Source of the DNA: Candidatus Zixiibacteriota bacterium
Lineage (GTDB): Bacteria; SM23-81; DAOVCL01
DNA: 41,640 nt
Direction: 5' to 3'
NCBI GenBank assembly: GCA_030670005.1
Contig: DAOVCL010000001.1
Span: 1 to 41,640 of the forward strand
The notes under the pieces were generated by a model, which was not told the DNA's origin, searched no databases, and saw nothing but the letters and a program-made list of their open reading frames with translations. Below are positions 32,500 to 41,094 of the stretch, piece by piece; the stretch's first letter is position 1; every line of letters starts with the position of its first letter. The translations under genes and the position numbers were made by a program.

Positions 32500-33000
32500 T
32501 TAACTGCTTTTGCTCAAATCCTTTATCATATCCCTGAGCTCGGCTGCCCTCTCAAACTCCTCACTCTCTATAGCCTTGCGCAGATTGTCCCTCAGCTTCC
32601 TCACTTCCCTCTTTAGCTCCATCTTTAAGCTCAGTTGAGGGGGTGACTTTCCCACATGCTGGTTGCTTCCATGGATCCTGCGCAGGAGATCCTTCAATTG
32701 CGAGGAGAAGGTCTCATAGCAGACCCCACAGCCAAGCTTCCCGGTTTTCTCGAATTCGGCAAAGCTATGGCCGCATCCCGGGCAGAGTATTTCAACCCCT
32801 TTTCCCTCCACTTTCTCAGGTTCTTTCTTGGTCATTCCGGCAAAAAGGTCACCCAGGGAGAAGGAGATGTTGCTTATCGCCTCCTTCAATCCTCTCTTCT
32901 CCGCACATTTTCGGCAGAGGTGGAGGACCGTTTTTTTGTCATTTACTATCTGGGTAAACTTTATGGTGGCTGGATTCTTCCCACAGTCGTCGCAAAGCAT
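32500..33000 (-). CDS. mcsA: McsA-like zinc-finger/UVR-motif activator protein
   Basis: McsA activates the McsB arginine kinase. The product (166 aa from the ATG at 33000) has four CXXC motifs forming two zinc-binding sites: CDDCG, CRKCAEKRG, CPGCGHSF and CGVCYETF, followed by KMELKREVRKLRDNL and the UVR motif EEFERAAELRDMIKD at the C-terminus. A TTG three bases upstream is possible, but GGAGAAGGG fits the ATG better. The ATG overlaps the lolD stop by one base (TGATG), so translation is coupled to lolD. Confidence 0.92.
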   Translation of the reverse strand: MLCDDCGKNPATIKFTQIVNDKKTVLHLCRKCAEKRGLKEAISNISFSLGDLFAGMTKKEPEKVEGKGVEILCPGCGHSFAEFEKTGKLGCGVCYETFSSQLKDLLRRIHGSNQHVGKSPPQLSLKMELKREVRKLRDNLRKAIESEEFERAAELRDMIKDLSKSS

Positions 33001-33677
33001 CAACCCTTCTCCTCAGTCAAAACTCCATCCTTTAACCTGTAAACCCTGTCGGCCCTAAAGGCCAATTCCTCATCATGGGTGACTATGACGAAGACCTGAC
33101 TCCGGCTACTATTTAGCTCCCAGATCAGGTTGTGCAACTCCTCGCTGCTCTTCTTATCCAAGTTCCCAGAAGGCTCATCAGCCAAAACCAGCTTTGGCTG
33201 GTTAGCCAGGGCCCTGGCTACAGCCAGCCTCTGCTGTTCGCCACCGGAGAGTTGGTTGGGGAACTGTTCAGAATGTTCCCTCAGATTTACCTGCTCCAGG
33301 AGCTCATATGCTCTCTTTTTGGCCTGCGATAGGGGAAAGCCCGCTATCAATTGGGGAATGGCGACATTCTCCCAGGCAGAGAACTCGGGCAAGAGGTGGT
33401 GAAACTGAAAGACAAAACCTAATTTCCTGCTCCTGAACTCTGCCAACCTTCTCCCATTCAAGCCCAGAACATTCTCCCCATCGATCTCGATCTTCCCCTG
33501 ATCTGGCCGATCTAAAGTTCCCAATATGTGCAGAAGGGTGCTCTTTCCTGCCCCGGATGCTCCCACCACCGAGGCAATCTCCCCCTCCTTTACCTCCATC
33601 TCCGCTCCCTTGAGAACGGGGAGAAATCCACTTCCGGAGGGAAAACCCTTAAATATGCCTTTTGCCCTTATGGTCAC
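33000..33677 (-). CDS. lolD: Lipoprotein-releasing ABC transporter ATP-binding protein
   Basis: This 225-aa ATPase drives release of lipoproteins from the inner membrane with its LolC/E partner. Walker A is GASGAGKST at 39-47, then the Q-loop region VFQFHHLLPEFSAWENV (the LolD-type signature after the Q-loop), the ABC signature LSGGEQQRLAVARAL and Walker B LVLADEPSGNLD. The start is GTG at 33677, behind GAGGAGGAG. It is 140 bp downstream of the permease gene and overlaps mcsA at its end. Confidence 0.93.
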   Translation of the reverse strand: MTIRAKGIFKGFPSGSGFLPVLKGAEMEVKEGEIASVVGASGAGKSTLLHILGTLDRPDQGKIEIDGENVLGLNGRRLAEFRSRKLGFVFQFHHLLPEFSAWENVAIPQLIAGFPLSQAKKRAYELLEQVNLREHSEQFPNQLSGGEQQRLAVARALANQPKLVLADEPSGNLDKKSSEELHNLIWELNSSRSQVFVIVTHDEELAFRADRVYRLKDGVLTEEKG

Positions 33678-33818
33678 CCCAACTCCTCCTCACTAACCAC
33701 TTTCATACAAGGATAGGTGGAGAAATACAACTCCTGTAGCGAAAGATAAGTAGCAACGGAGCTGTGGTATAGATCCCCTCGCCCTTGTCATTCTTAATTC
33801 TACATTCTTCATTCTAAA

Positions 33819-35027
33819 TCAGTACCTGATTGCCTCCACCGGAACCAGCTTGGCTGCCTTGTAGGCCGGATAGAGGGAGGCCAAGGTGCATATCAATATG
33901 GAAGCCAGGGCCACCAGAACGAAATCTAAAGGATGCATATCAATGGGCAGGGAACTGATAAAATAGATCTGGGAGGGCAAGGAGACAATTCTAAAGGTCT
34001 CCTGAGCCCAACAGAGCGCATATCCGATGCCACTCCCCAAAATGGCCCCCACCACCCCCACAACCAGGCCTTCAGTTAGGAAGATGTGCCTTATTCCCTT
34101 TGGGGTAGCCCCCATTGATTTCAAGATCCCTATCTCCCTGGTCTTCTCCATCACCACCATTATCAGGGTGCTGATGATGTTGAAGGCAGCCACCAAGATT
34201 ATCAGGCAGAGAATGAGGAACATAGACCACTTCTCAATTTTCATCCAACCAAAGAGATTCTTGTGCAGATGCATCCAATCCACTGCATAATAGGGATAGC
34301 CGAGATGGCGGTCCAACTCATTGGCAACCTTCCCCGCCTGATAGTAGTCTCTGATCTTTACCTCGAGCCCGCTTACCCTATCCCCCAAATTAAAAAGTTT
34401 TTGCGCTTTGTCAAGGGAAATTAGGGCCAATTGGGAGTCATATTCATACATCCCGGTTTCGAAGATTCCGATGACCTCGAACTTGGTGACCTTGGGGAGG
34501 GAGAGACCTGGATCTAACTCCTCCTTTCCCAGGCTGAAGAGGTTTACCCTATCTCCTATGGATACCCCTAACTCCTCTGCCAGATCTGAGCCCAGGCAGA
34601 TTCCTTCCTTTAGATCAAAGTCACCGGACTTGATGTTCTCCCCTATTCTGGTAACCTTAACCTCCATTTTCGGAAGGATCCCCCTCACGGCGATACCATC
34701 GCTTGCCGTGGCAGAGGCAATTGCCGCCTTGGCAAAGACAAATGGGGAAGCGGCCACCACATCCTTCAGCTCTTCGGTCTGAGAGATAACCTTTGGGTAA
34801 TCTATCATCCCCCCTTCCTCCATAGAGAAGACAGTGATATGGGAGGTAGTCCCGATGATCCGAGAACGGACCTCAGTCTCGAAGCCATTCATCACCGAGA
34901 GCACGATCACCAAGGCCGCCACCCCCACCAATACCCCACCCACGGAGATCAGGGTGATAATGGAGATAAACTTTGACCTCTTCCTGGCCGTAAGATACCT
35001 TTTAGCAATAAAAAGCTCGTAGGACAT
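33819..35027 (-). CDS. Lipoprotein-releasing system transmembrane protein (LolC/LolE family)
   Basis: This inner-membrane permease extracts outer-membrane lipoproteins and passes them to LolA. The 402-aa product has the family plan: one N-terminal membrane helix (FISIITLISVGGVLVGVAAL), a periplasmic MacB-core domain of about 220 residues, then three helices (FLILCLIILVAAFNIISTLI; LVVGVVGAILGSGIGYALCW; FVLVALASILICTLASLYPA). The FtsX-type sequence KTREIGILKSMGATPKGIRHIFL is conserved. I start it at the ATG at 35027, with AGG eight bases upstream; a GTG nine bases upstream overlaps that signal. Only one permease gene is present, as in organisms using a LolF-type homodimer. Confidence 0.92.
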   Translation of the reverse strand: MSYELFIAKRYLTARKRSKFISIITLISVGGVLVGVAALVIVLSVMNGFETEVRSRIIGTTSHITVFSMEEGGMIDYPKVISQTEELKDVVAASPFVFAKAAIASATASDGIAVRGILPKMEVKVTRIGENIKSGDFDLKEGICLGSDLAEELGVSIGDRVNLFSLGKEELDPGLSLPKVTKFEVIGIFETGMYEYDSQLALISLDKAQKLFNLGDRVSGLEVKIRDYYQAGKVANELDRHLGYPYYAVDWMHLHKNLFGWMKIEKWSMFLILCLIILVAAFNIISTLIMVVMEKTREIGILKSMGATPKGIRHIFLTEGLVVGVVGAILGSGIGYALCWAQETFRIVSLPSQIYFISSLPIDMHPLDFVLVALASILICTLASLYPAYKAAKLVPVEAIRY

Positions 35028-35042
35028 CCAATTCACCTATGT

Positions 35043-35075
35043 GGAATTTGGCTCCCTTCGTTCGTTAATTTCCCC
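35043..35075. repeat. Dispersed copy of the left end of the palindrome element
   Basis: GGAATTTGGCTCCCTTCG and the following 15 bases match 28297-28329 at 27 of 33 positions. The hairpins that follow in the DUF2442 copy are absent here. It lies in the short gap between the C25 peptidase stop and the permease start. Confidence 0.6.
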
Positions 35076-35102
35076 TTGAGTTCCACCCCCATAGACCCAG
35101 CT

Positions 35103-38030
35103 CTACTTCAAGACTACCATTTTCTTTGTATCAGAAAACCTACCTGCTCTCAACCGGTAAAAATAGATGCCGCTGGAAACGGGGATCCCACCTTCACTCG
35201 TACCATCCCAGAAGATGGTTTTATAACCTGGCTTTTGGAAACCATCAACCAAAGTGGCAACCTTCTGGCCTAAGATGTTATAGATCTCCAGCTTCACATA
35301 ACTCCCCTTGGGCAGGGAGTAGCCAATCCTGGTTATAGGATTAAAGGGATTGGGGTAGTTTTGGGAAAGGGAGTAGAATCTGGGAACGCCTGGCCTATTG
35401 CCACCAAATTCATCCCCTACCCCTGTTACCCCCTCTAACCAATCTAATACCCCCTTCATTACCGCTACCCTCTTCTCAAAGGGCTCGATCCCCTCAAATC
35501 CAAAGGCGAAGAATACCAACCTATAAGTGTCTGTGTCAACTCCAATGGCTCCAGTTCCACTCGACCTTATATTCTTAGCTCCCTCGTCAGTAGTGGGGTC
35601 ATATTCAAATACAGGGAAGGCTAAAGAATGGGGAGTGATTGCCCCGCTGAAGGGTTGAGTTTGTGGATTAAGATCAATCTCAAGCCCATCTGTTACGGGG
35701 TTTCCAGGGGTACCCTTCAGATGGTAACTTCTGATAAAGGAGCTAAGGGAATCAGCGTATAGATAGTCAGAACAAAAGTTGGTGTTAGAGATCTCATACT
35801 GGATAAAACGTCCTGAGAGAAAAAGCTTCCCCCCATTATCCAGGTATCCTTTAAGGAGATCCCTCTCGGCTTCAGATAGGGTATTGACTGCCTGCCCTCC
35901 GGTAAACCAGATAACATTACTATAATTCATCAAACTCTCTTCAGGGACAGATTCATCAGTATCTACAAACTGCCTGTAGAATGCTCCTATACTATCTAAA
36001 ACTTGACTATAATATATTGAGCTTCCACGCCCTCCATCGTCTACTACAAGAAGGATTTGGGGTTCGCCAATTTCTAAGCCAAACTTTATGTCCTTGATGA
36101 AAAAACTGTCGTTAGCGGTTATGTGCAAGTGACAACAGGCCAAATGAGATGTTGATAAGCTGTCCACAATGAACCTGAATGGTTCACCAAGGTTAGCCCC
36201 AAGGGAACCTGCGGGAATATCTTGAAATTCCCCATAATTGTCTACAAAAGTGACAAATGAGTCTATTGTGCTTATTGTCGTTGTAATCCCAACTGCGTCT
36301 TCTTTTCCAACATTTTTCAATATCAGATACAGGTTACAGGTTTCCCCTGGGTCTGCCCTGCCGTTATTGTTACCTCCAACATCCTCTACAGTGTTAGAAA
36401 TGTGTGAGAGGACAGGATTCACTACCGTCATACTGAAGTAAGATTTCCATCTATCCTCATCTTCGCTCTTTACATCTAAGAGGAAGAGAACCCTGTGGCT
36501 GTCCGGACAAAATGGAGAAACAGAAAGAACAAAGTCATCTAAACCTTCGGCTATACTATGCCCGGGGAGATTCCAATAAAAAGCTGTGCTATCAGAAATA
36601 TAAATAAAAGTGTCACTGGAGTGTATACTTGCCGATACATCCCTATGTTCAATCGCATCGCAATTCTCCAAGGTTAAGTTGAGTTCTATTGTCTCTCTAC
36701 TGTTAACCCGACCATTGTCATTCCCGCTGCTTTCTCCTGATCTGTCATCATCTACTCTAAAGGAAGAAAGGAGAATACCCCTTTTTTGTAACATTATCGT
36801 TGGGTCGCCAAGCAAGGTCATCCCATAAAACCATTGTCTGGAGACTTCCCCATTGATAGCGAACCACTCCTTAAAAGACTCCCCCAATGATTTGCCCTGG
36901 GAAAGGGGAGTATAAAAATCCCCGAAATACAACATACTTCCTGTTTTAGTGCTTCCTATTGCCCCTAAGCCATAAGTTGGAGAGAATATATACCAGCCTC
37001 CCATATAATTCTTCTCTACATATCTACAGTTGGAACAGGCAAAAAGGTTATAAAATATAGCTACAGGATCTATGGTGACAATATCCCGATACCCTACTAC
37101 ACCACCTCCCCAACCTTCACCTATTTTAAAATGATGAGAAAACGGTGAAGAATGGCAATGAAGTTGGACCGATCCATAACCATCAGTTAGCCTCCTCTTG
37201 TAATCTTCTGCTATTGTGATATCACCTTTAGCTACCAGACTTCTTTGGTCATAAAGCGCGCTTAGATCATTATCCCATTCCTCAGCCCAGGGTTCCCAGT
37301 CATCGTCTACATAAAGCAGAGCTTTCCTTTCAATAGGAAAATTGCCAAGTTTGAACTCGTGATTTTTCCTGAAGTAATTATTCACCAACTCAGCTTCCGA
37401 ATCTCCCGAATAAACGAGAGGAGAAAAGGTCAAGCGACCTATCCAAATCTCTGGTTCTACATTTCCACTATGCTCATCAAACATCCCATCACTGTCTGAA
37501 TCAGCCCATATGCCGTCCAAATCCATATAGTAGAGATCAATGGGAAACTCCTCATATTCCCTCCCTTCTCCCCAGTCCTCATACATTTGATACCAAGGAA
37601 TGGGAAAGTCTCCCACTAACACACAGCCATTTAACCCTTCCGCGAAATGATCTTGAAGAAAAGCCCTGAGATCGGTTGGAGTTCCACCTGATGTTGTATA
37701 TAACCTTACCTGATAACCATCTTCCCCCAAATCCTGTATGTATTGGGCAATGGATGATTCAACCTCTGCATATAAGGACGAATTGATCATAATAAAGATT
37801 AACAAAGAATCATCTTTATTCGAAGTGGTTATCTTCTCTAATTTAACCTCAAAGGGCAGAGTTGTTTTGGGATGTAACCTATAATATTCTTGGTAGGATA
37901 TAGGCTCTCTACCAGAAGAATCAACCCATCTGGTAACCGGAACATCCTCTATTTCGTATGCGAAAAGGGAACTCATAAGAATTAGCCCAGTTACTAAGAC
38001 CAATGCAAACTCAATCCTTCTTTTAAACAT
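35103..38030 (-). CDS. Secreted gingipain-like (C25) cysteine peptidase with sorting domain
   Basis: This 975-aa exported protein starts behind AAGGAG with a signal peptide (EFALVLVTGLILMSSLFA). Residues about 70-415 are a peptidase C25 domain: GCVLVGDFPIPWY, IWIGRLTFSP, the candidate catalytic histidine in QLHCHSSPFS near 291 and the candidate cysteine in NLFACSNCRY near 331, closing with YGMTLLGDPTIML. Two immunoglobulin-like/CARDB-type domains follow (NDNGRVNSRETIEL; NNNGRADPGETCNL; about 435-645), then a region like a Rossmann-type glutamine-amidotransferase fold (LLVVDDGGRGSSIYYSQVLD) and the sorting domain. C25 peptidases of the gingipain type are classic type IX cargo. Specificity cannot be read. 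Confidence 0.88.
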   Translation of the reverse strand: MFKRRIEFALVLVTGLILMSSLFAYEIEDVPVTRWVDSSGREPISYQEYYRLHPKTTLPFEVKLEKITTSNKDDSLLIFIMINSSLYAEVESSIAQYIQDLGEDGYQVRLYTTSGGTPTDLRAFLQDHFAEGLNGCVLVGDFPIPWYQMYEDWGEGREYEEFPIDLYYMDLDGIWADSDSDGMFDEHSGNVEPEIWIGRLTFSPLVYSGDSEAELVNNYFRKNHEFKLGNFPIERKALLYVDDDWEPWAEEWDNDLSALYDQRSLVAKGDITIAEDYKRRLTDGYGSVQLHCHSSPFSHHFKIGEGWGGGVVGYRDIVTIDPVAIFYNLFACSNCRYVEKNYMGGWYIFSPTYGLGAIGSTKTGSMLYFGDFYTPLSQGKSLGESFKEWFAINGEVSRQWFYGMTLLGDPTIMLQKRGILLSSFRVDDDRSGESSGNDNGRVNSRETIELNLTLENCDAIEHRDVSASIHSSDTFIYISDSTAFYWNLPGHSIAEGLDDFVLSVSPFCPDSHRVLFLLDVKSEDEDRWKSYFSMTVVNPVLSHISNTVEDVGGNNNGRADPGETCNLYLILKNVGKEDAVGITTTISTIDSFVTFVDNYGEFQDIPAGSLGANLGEPFRFIVDSLSTSHLACCHLHITANDSFFIKDIKFGLEIGEPQILLVVDDGGRGSSIYYSQVLDSIGAFYRQFVDTDESVPEESLMNYSNVIWFTGGQAVNTLSEAERDLLKGYLDNGGKLFLSGRFIQYEISNTNFCSDYLYADSLSSFIRSYHLKGTPGNPVTDGLEIDLNPQTQPFSGAITPHSLAFPVFEYDPTTDEGAKNIRSSGTGAIGVDTDTYRLVFFAFGFEGIEPFEKRVAVMKGVLDWLEGVTGVGDEFGGNRPGVPRFYSLSQNYPNPFNPITRIGYSLPKGSYVKLEIYNILGQKVATLVDGFQKPGYKTIFWDGTSEGGIPVSSGIYFYRLRAGRFSDTKKMVVLK

Positions 38031-38070
38031 CGCGATCTCCTTTTTTATTGACTTAGGAAGTCTTTTTCCC

Positions 38071-39143
38071 TCATCGTAGAAGTATCATCTTCCTGGCTCT
38101 GGTAAACTTGCCGGTCTTTAACCTACAAAAATAGACCCCACTGGAGACATCTTTGCCAGAATTATCCCTCCCATCCCACAAAACCCGGTAATCACCAGTA
38201 GGCTGCTCCTGATCCACCAGTGTTCTTACCTCCTGCCCGAGGATGTTGTAGATCTTAAGGGTGATGTGGTACGGTCTCCTCTCTATATCTCTATCTGGAA
38301 TGGAGTAACGAACCATGGTGCTTACATTAAATGGATTAGGATAATTTTGGTAGAGCTCAAAAACTTTAGGAATCACTGATCGGGGATCATAATCCTCTAC
38401 CCCCTCTAATCCGGAGTAGACCTCGATTTCATCGAAATTGGCATAAGTAGCGTCTGCCAAAAAACCCAGATAGTGCCAGCATATAGAATCTGGCATAGAA
38501 ACACCTATGTTTCGATAATTAGAAACAAGATAATGTCCGCCAGGACCGGGGTGGATCACCCAATTGGCTGGTTCCTCTTCTCCTTCTGGCCAGACCTTAA
38601 AGTAGATCTGCGCTGGTTGCTGGTTTACCGTATCTGATTGGCCCATCTTGAAGTAATACCAGCGATTTATCTCCAGATCAAAAGGGCGAAAAGCAAAATA
38701 AGGACAGTTAATAAACCTATCGGAAAGAAATAATCCTCTTTTACCACAGTCGTAAGGCGAGTAATAACACTCAATATTACGTCCATAGCAAAACCCGACC
38801 ATGGAAATAAGGAAATGAGGATTAGAATTAAGGAAAAATTCTGTAACTTTAATCTTTACCTGAGCAGTAAAGGCCACTGGTGGAGGATCGTAACCATTAG
38901 CGAACGTCATCCCTAGCAACGAACTGTCTCCACTCCAATGCCGATAAACTTTGGTGCTTCTATCTGTCACCACTTTCCAAGTACCATTCCAAGTGCTATC
39001 CCAAGCTGTCCATTCCCATCCCTAGCAGGCCCTCCTATGGTATCGTGTTCAAAATCATCAAACCAGAGAAGCTGTGCTTTGGCTAAGAAGGGGAAAAAAA
39101 GAACAAACAAAGCTCCAACTATTATTACTTTAAACTCCCTCAT
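38071..39143 (-). pseudogene. Secreted sorting-domain protein gene with a frameshift near its 5' end
   Basis: An ATG at 39143 (GAGGAGGT upstream) begins a clear signal peptide (EFKVIIVGALFVLFFPFLAKA) and LLWFDDFEHDTIGG, but this frame stops after about 48 codons. The next frame carries on from about 39020 as GWEWTAWDSTWNGTWKVVTD into a long open frame to 38071. The break lies near a GGG run at 39020-39022 (plus strand CCC), as if one G were missing. The joined protein would be about 356 aa: an unrecognised domain, probably a jelly-roll-like carbohydrate-binding type (FDEIEVYSG), plus the sorting domain. It may be a true mutation or a sequencing error. Confidence 0.75.
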
Positions 39144-39171
39144 TTGAACTTACCTCCTCACTTCTAAGGCT

Positions 39172-40956
39172 TTACCTCAGCAAGACCATCTTTCTAATCT
39201 GACTAAGACTACCACATCTTAAGCGGCAAAGATATATCCCACTGGCCACCTCCTTTCCCTGGCTATCCTTTCCATCCCAGACAACCACATAATTGCGGGG
39301 GTCTTGCTCTTCATTCACTAATGTCCTCACCTCCTCTCCCAAGATGTTGTAAACCTTAAGAGTAACCGCCGACCGCGGACGGCCGACAGCCGACAATTGG
39401 TAGCGGATAAGGGTGGCGGAGTTAAACGGATTGGGGTAGTTCTGGAATAAGGTAAAATCCTTGGGCAGACCAAGATCATCATCCCCTGGTTCATCCACTT
39501 TATCCCAATCCCAGGTGACAACCTTAGCATAGATGTCCCATCCCTTGGACCGGCGAGCATCCTGCCAAGTAAAGGTGATCCGAGCATTGGTGAGGGCTAC
39601 TGATGGATACTCTTGATCTGGATTGGCGACATCTGGCCTCTGATTAACCAGGTAGTTTGTTCCCAGTGTGTCACCCGAACTGCTATATCGCTGAGCATAG
39701 ATGTCTTGGTCACCGTTACGATCATCTTGCCAACAGATGACGAAATCACCATCCCCATCCATTGCCATCCTAGGCCAGTATTGAGAACTTGAGTCAACAT
39801 CATCGGTCACCCTGAAATTTGCGCCCAGTGTATCGCCTAAGCTGTTATACCGCTGGGCATAGATGTCCCAGTCACCATTGCGTCCATCTTGCCAACAGAC
39901 GACAAAATTACCATCCGCATCCATTGCCATCCAAGGATACCACTTATAACCTGTCTCGACATCATCATCGTTCACCCTGAAATTTGAGCCCAGGGTATCA
40001 CCCGAACTGCTATACCGCTGGGCATAGATGTGCTCTTTACCACCGTTGCGGCTATCCTCCCAACAGATGACGAAATCACCATCCGCATCCATTGCTATCG
40101 AGGAAAACCATTGTTTACCTGTCTCGACATCGTTCACCCGGAAATTTGTGCCCAATGTATCACCTGAACTGCTATACCGCTGGGCATAGACGTTCACATA
40201 CGGATCCATAACACCCTGACTTTTACCCAAAACAGCAGAAGGACTACCGTTCCAGCCGAGGGGATGAGTGTTCCAACAGATGACGAAATCACCATCCGCA
40301 TCCATTGCTATCGAGGGGAAGGATTGATAACTTACCCCGACATCGTCGTTCACCCTGAAATTTGCACCCAGTGTGTCACCTGAACTGCTATACCGCTGGG
40401 CATAGATGTCCCCTAAATCACCGGGACGACAACCTTTCCAACAGATGACAAAGTCGCCAGCCGCATCCATTGCTATCGAGGGAAGCGACCCGCCCCTATC
40501 GCTCACCCTGAAATTTGCACCCAATGCGTCACCCGAATTGCTATACCGCTGGGCATAGATGCCACAGTCATTGTTGCGACAACCACTCCAACAAATGACG
40601 AAATTGCCTAATGCGTCCATAGCAACAACAGGACAACTCCAAAGACTTCCACTTATGGTATCATCGTTGACCAGAAAGTCATCCTTGATAATACCCGAAT
40701 TTATGCTCACCTGCTCTGGTTTTAACACTCTCCCCTTTGGCAGGGATATGGCCACTCGATGATTTCGGGCCCTCTCAAACCTATCGTGAGGAAAATCTCT
40801 ACCCCTGTCCACCGGCGAAAACTGACCGTTCTCTACATCAATCTCCCACCTTCTAACCTCAGGGCCAAATCGCTGCCACTGGGCAGAACAGAAATTCACT
40901 GCTCCCAGAGAAAGCAGAAGCCCAACAAGTAAAAAGAGAAAACTTACCTTGCGCAT
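39172..40956 (-). CDS. Secreted seven-unit repeat protein with sorting domain
   Basis: I start this at the ATG at 40956 (594 aa), behind GGGGTGG. The longer frame runs through a dispersed repeat and is not credible. After the signal peptide (FLFLLVGLLLSLGAVNFCSA) come about 110 residues, then six tandem units of about 50 residues with the consensus MDADGDFVICWQDxRNGDxDIYAQRYSSSGDTLGxNFRVNDD, and a seventh degenerate one (ITFTWQDARRSKGWDIYAKV). Seven W/D-rich units suggest a beta-propeller, an inference. The repeats are also very alike at DNA level. The sorting domain contains the in-frame GC-rich repeat (about 39365-39402). The function is probably adhesion or surface binding. Confidence 0.82.
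   Translation of the reverse strand: MRKVSFLFLLVGLLLSLGAVNFCSAQWQRFGPEVRRWEIDVENGQFSPVDRGRDFPHDRFERARNHRVAISLPKGRVLKPEQVSINSGIIKDDFLVNDDTISGSLWSCPVVAMDALGNFVICWSGCRNNDCGIYAQRYSNSGDALGANFRVSDRGGSLPSIAMDAAGDFVICWKGCRPGDLGDIYAQRYSSSGDTLGANFRVNDDVGVSYQSFPSIAMDADGDFVICWNTHPLGWNGSPSAVLGKSQGVMDPYVNVYAQRYSSSGDTLGTNFRVNDVETGKQWFSSIAMDADGDFVICWEDSRNGGKEHIYAQRYSSSGDTLGSNFRVNDDDVETGYKWYPWMAMDADGNFVVCWQDGRNGDWDIYAQRYNSLGDTLGANFRVTDDVDSSSQYWPRMAMDGDGDFVICWQDDRNGDQDIYAQRYSSSGDTLGTNYLVNQRPDVANPDQEYPSVALTNARITFTWQDARRSKGWDIYAKVVTWDWDKVDEPGDDDLGLPKDFTLFQNYPNPFNSATLIRYQLSAVGRPRSAVTLKVYNILGEEVRTLVNEEQDPRNYVVVWDGKDSQGKEVASGIYLCRLRCGSLSQIRKMVLLR
39365..39402. repeat. In-frame GC-rich repeat inside a sorting domain, copy 2
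   Basis: GACCGCGGACGG at 39371-39382 is followed by CCGACAG, a 19-base match to copy 3. It is read on the minus strand as LSAVGRPRSAVT, in the same loop of the sorting domain as copy 1. Confidence 0.65.
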
Positions 40957-40992
40957 TTTTTCCACCCCCCAGTGGTTAAAGTCACCATTAAT

Positions 40993-41019
40993 CGGACAGA
41001 CCTGAAGATCTGTCCCTAC
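40993..41019. repeat. Dispersed hairpin repeat, copy 2
   Basis: GGACAGACCT, GA and AGATCTGTCC, then CTAC: 25 of 27 bases match the copy at 10864-10890. It lies between the repeat-protein start and the last gene of the window. Confidence 0.6.
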
Positions 41020-41094
41020 AAGCATAACAAGGACTCCGATTTATTTGAGTCCAAGGAATCTCTGTGCGTTCAAGGCTCCTGCCCTTGACGGCAA

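Noticed and set aside
39600..40700. CRISPR-like regular repeats at DNA level
   Set aside because: The periodicity of about 150-160 bases is explained by tandem protein repeats in an intact reading frame.
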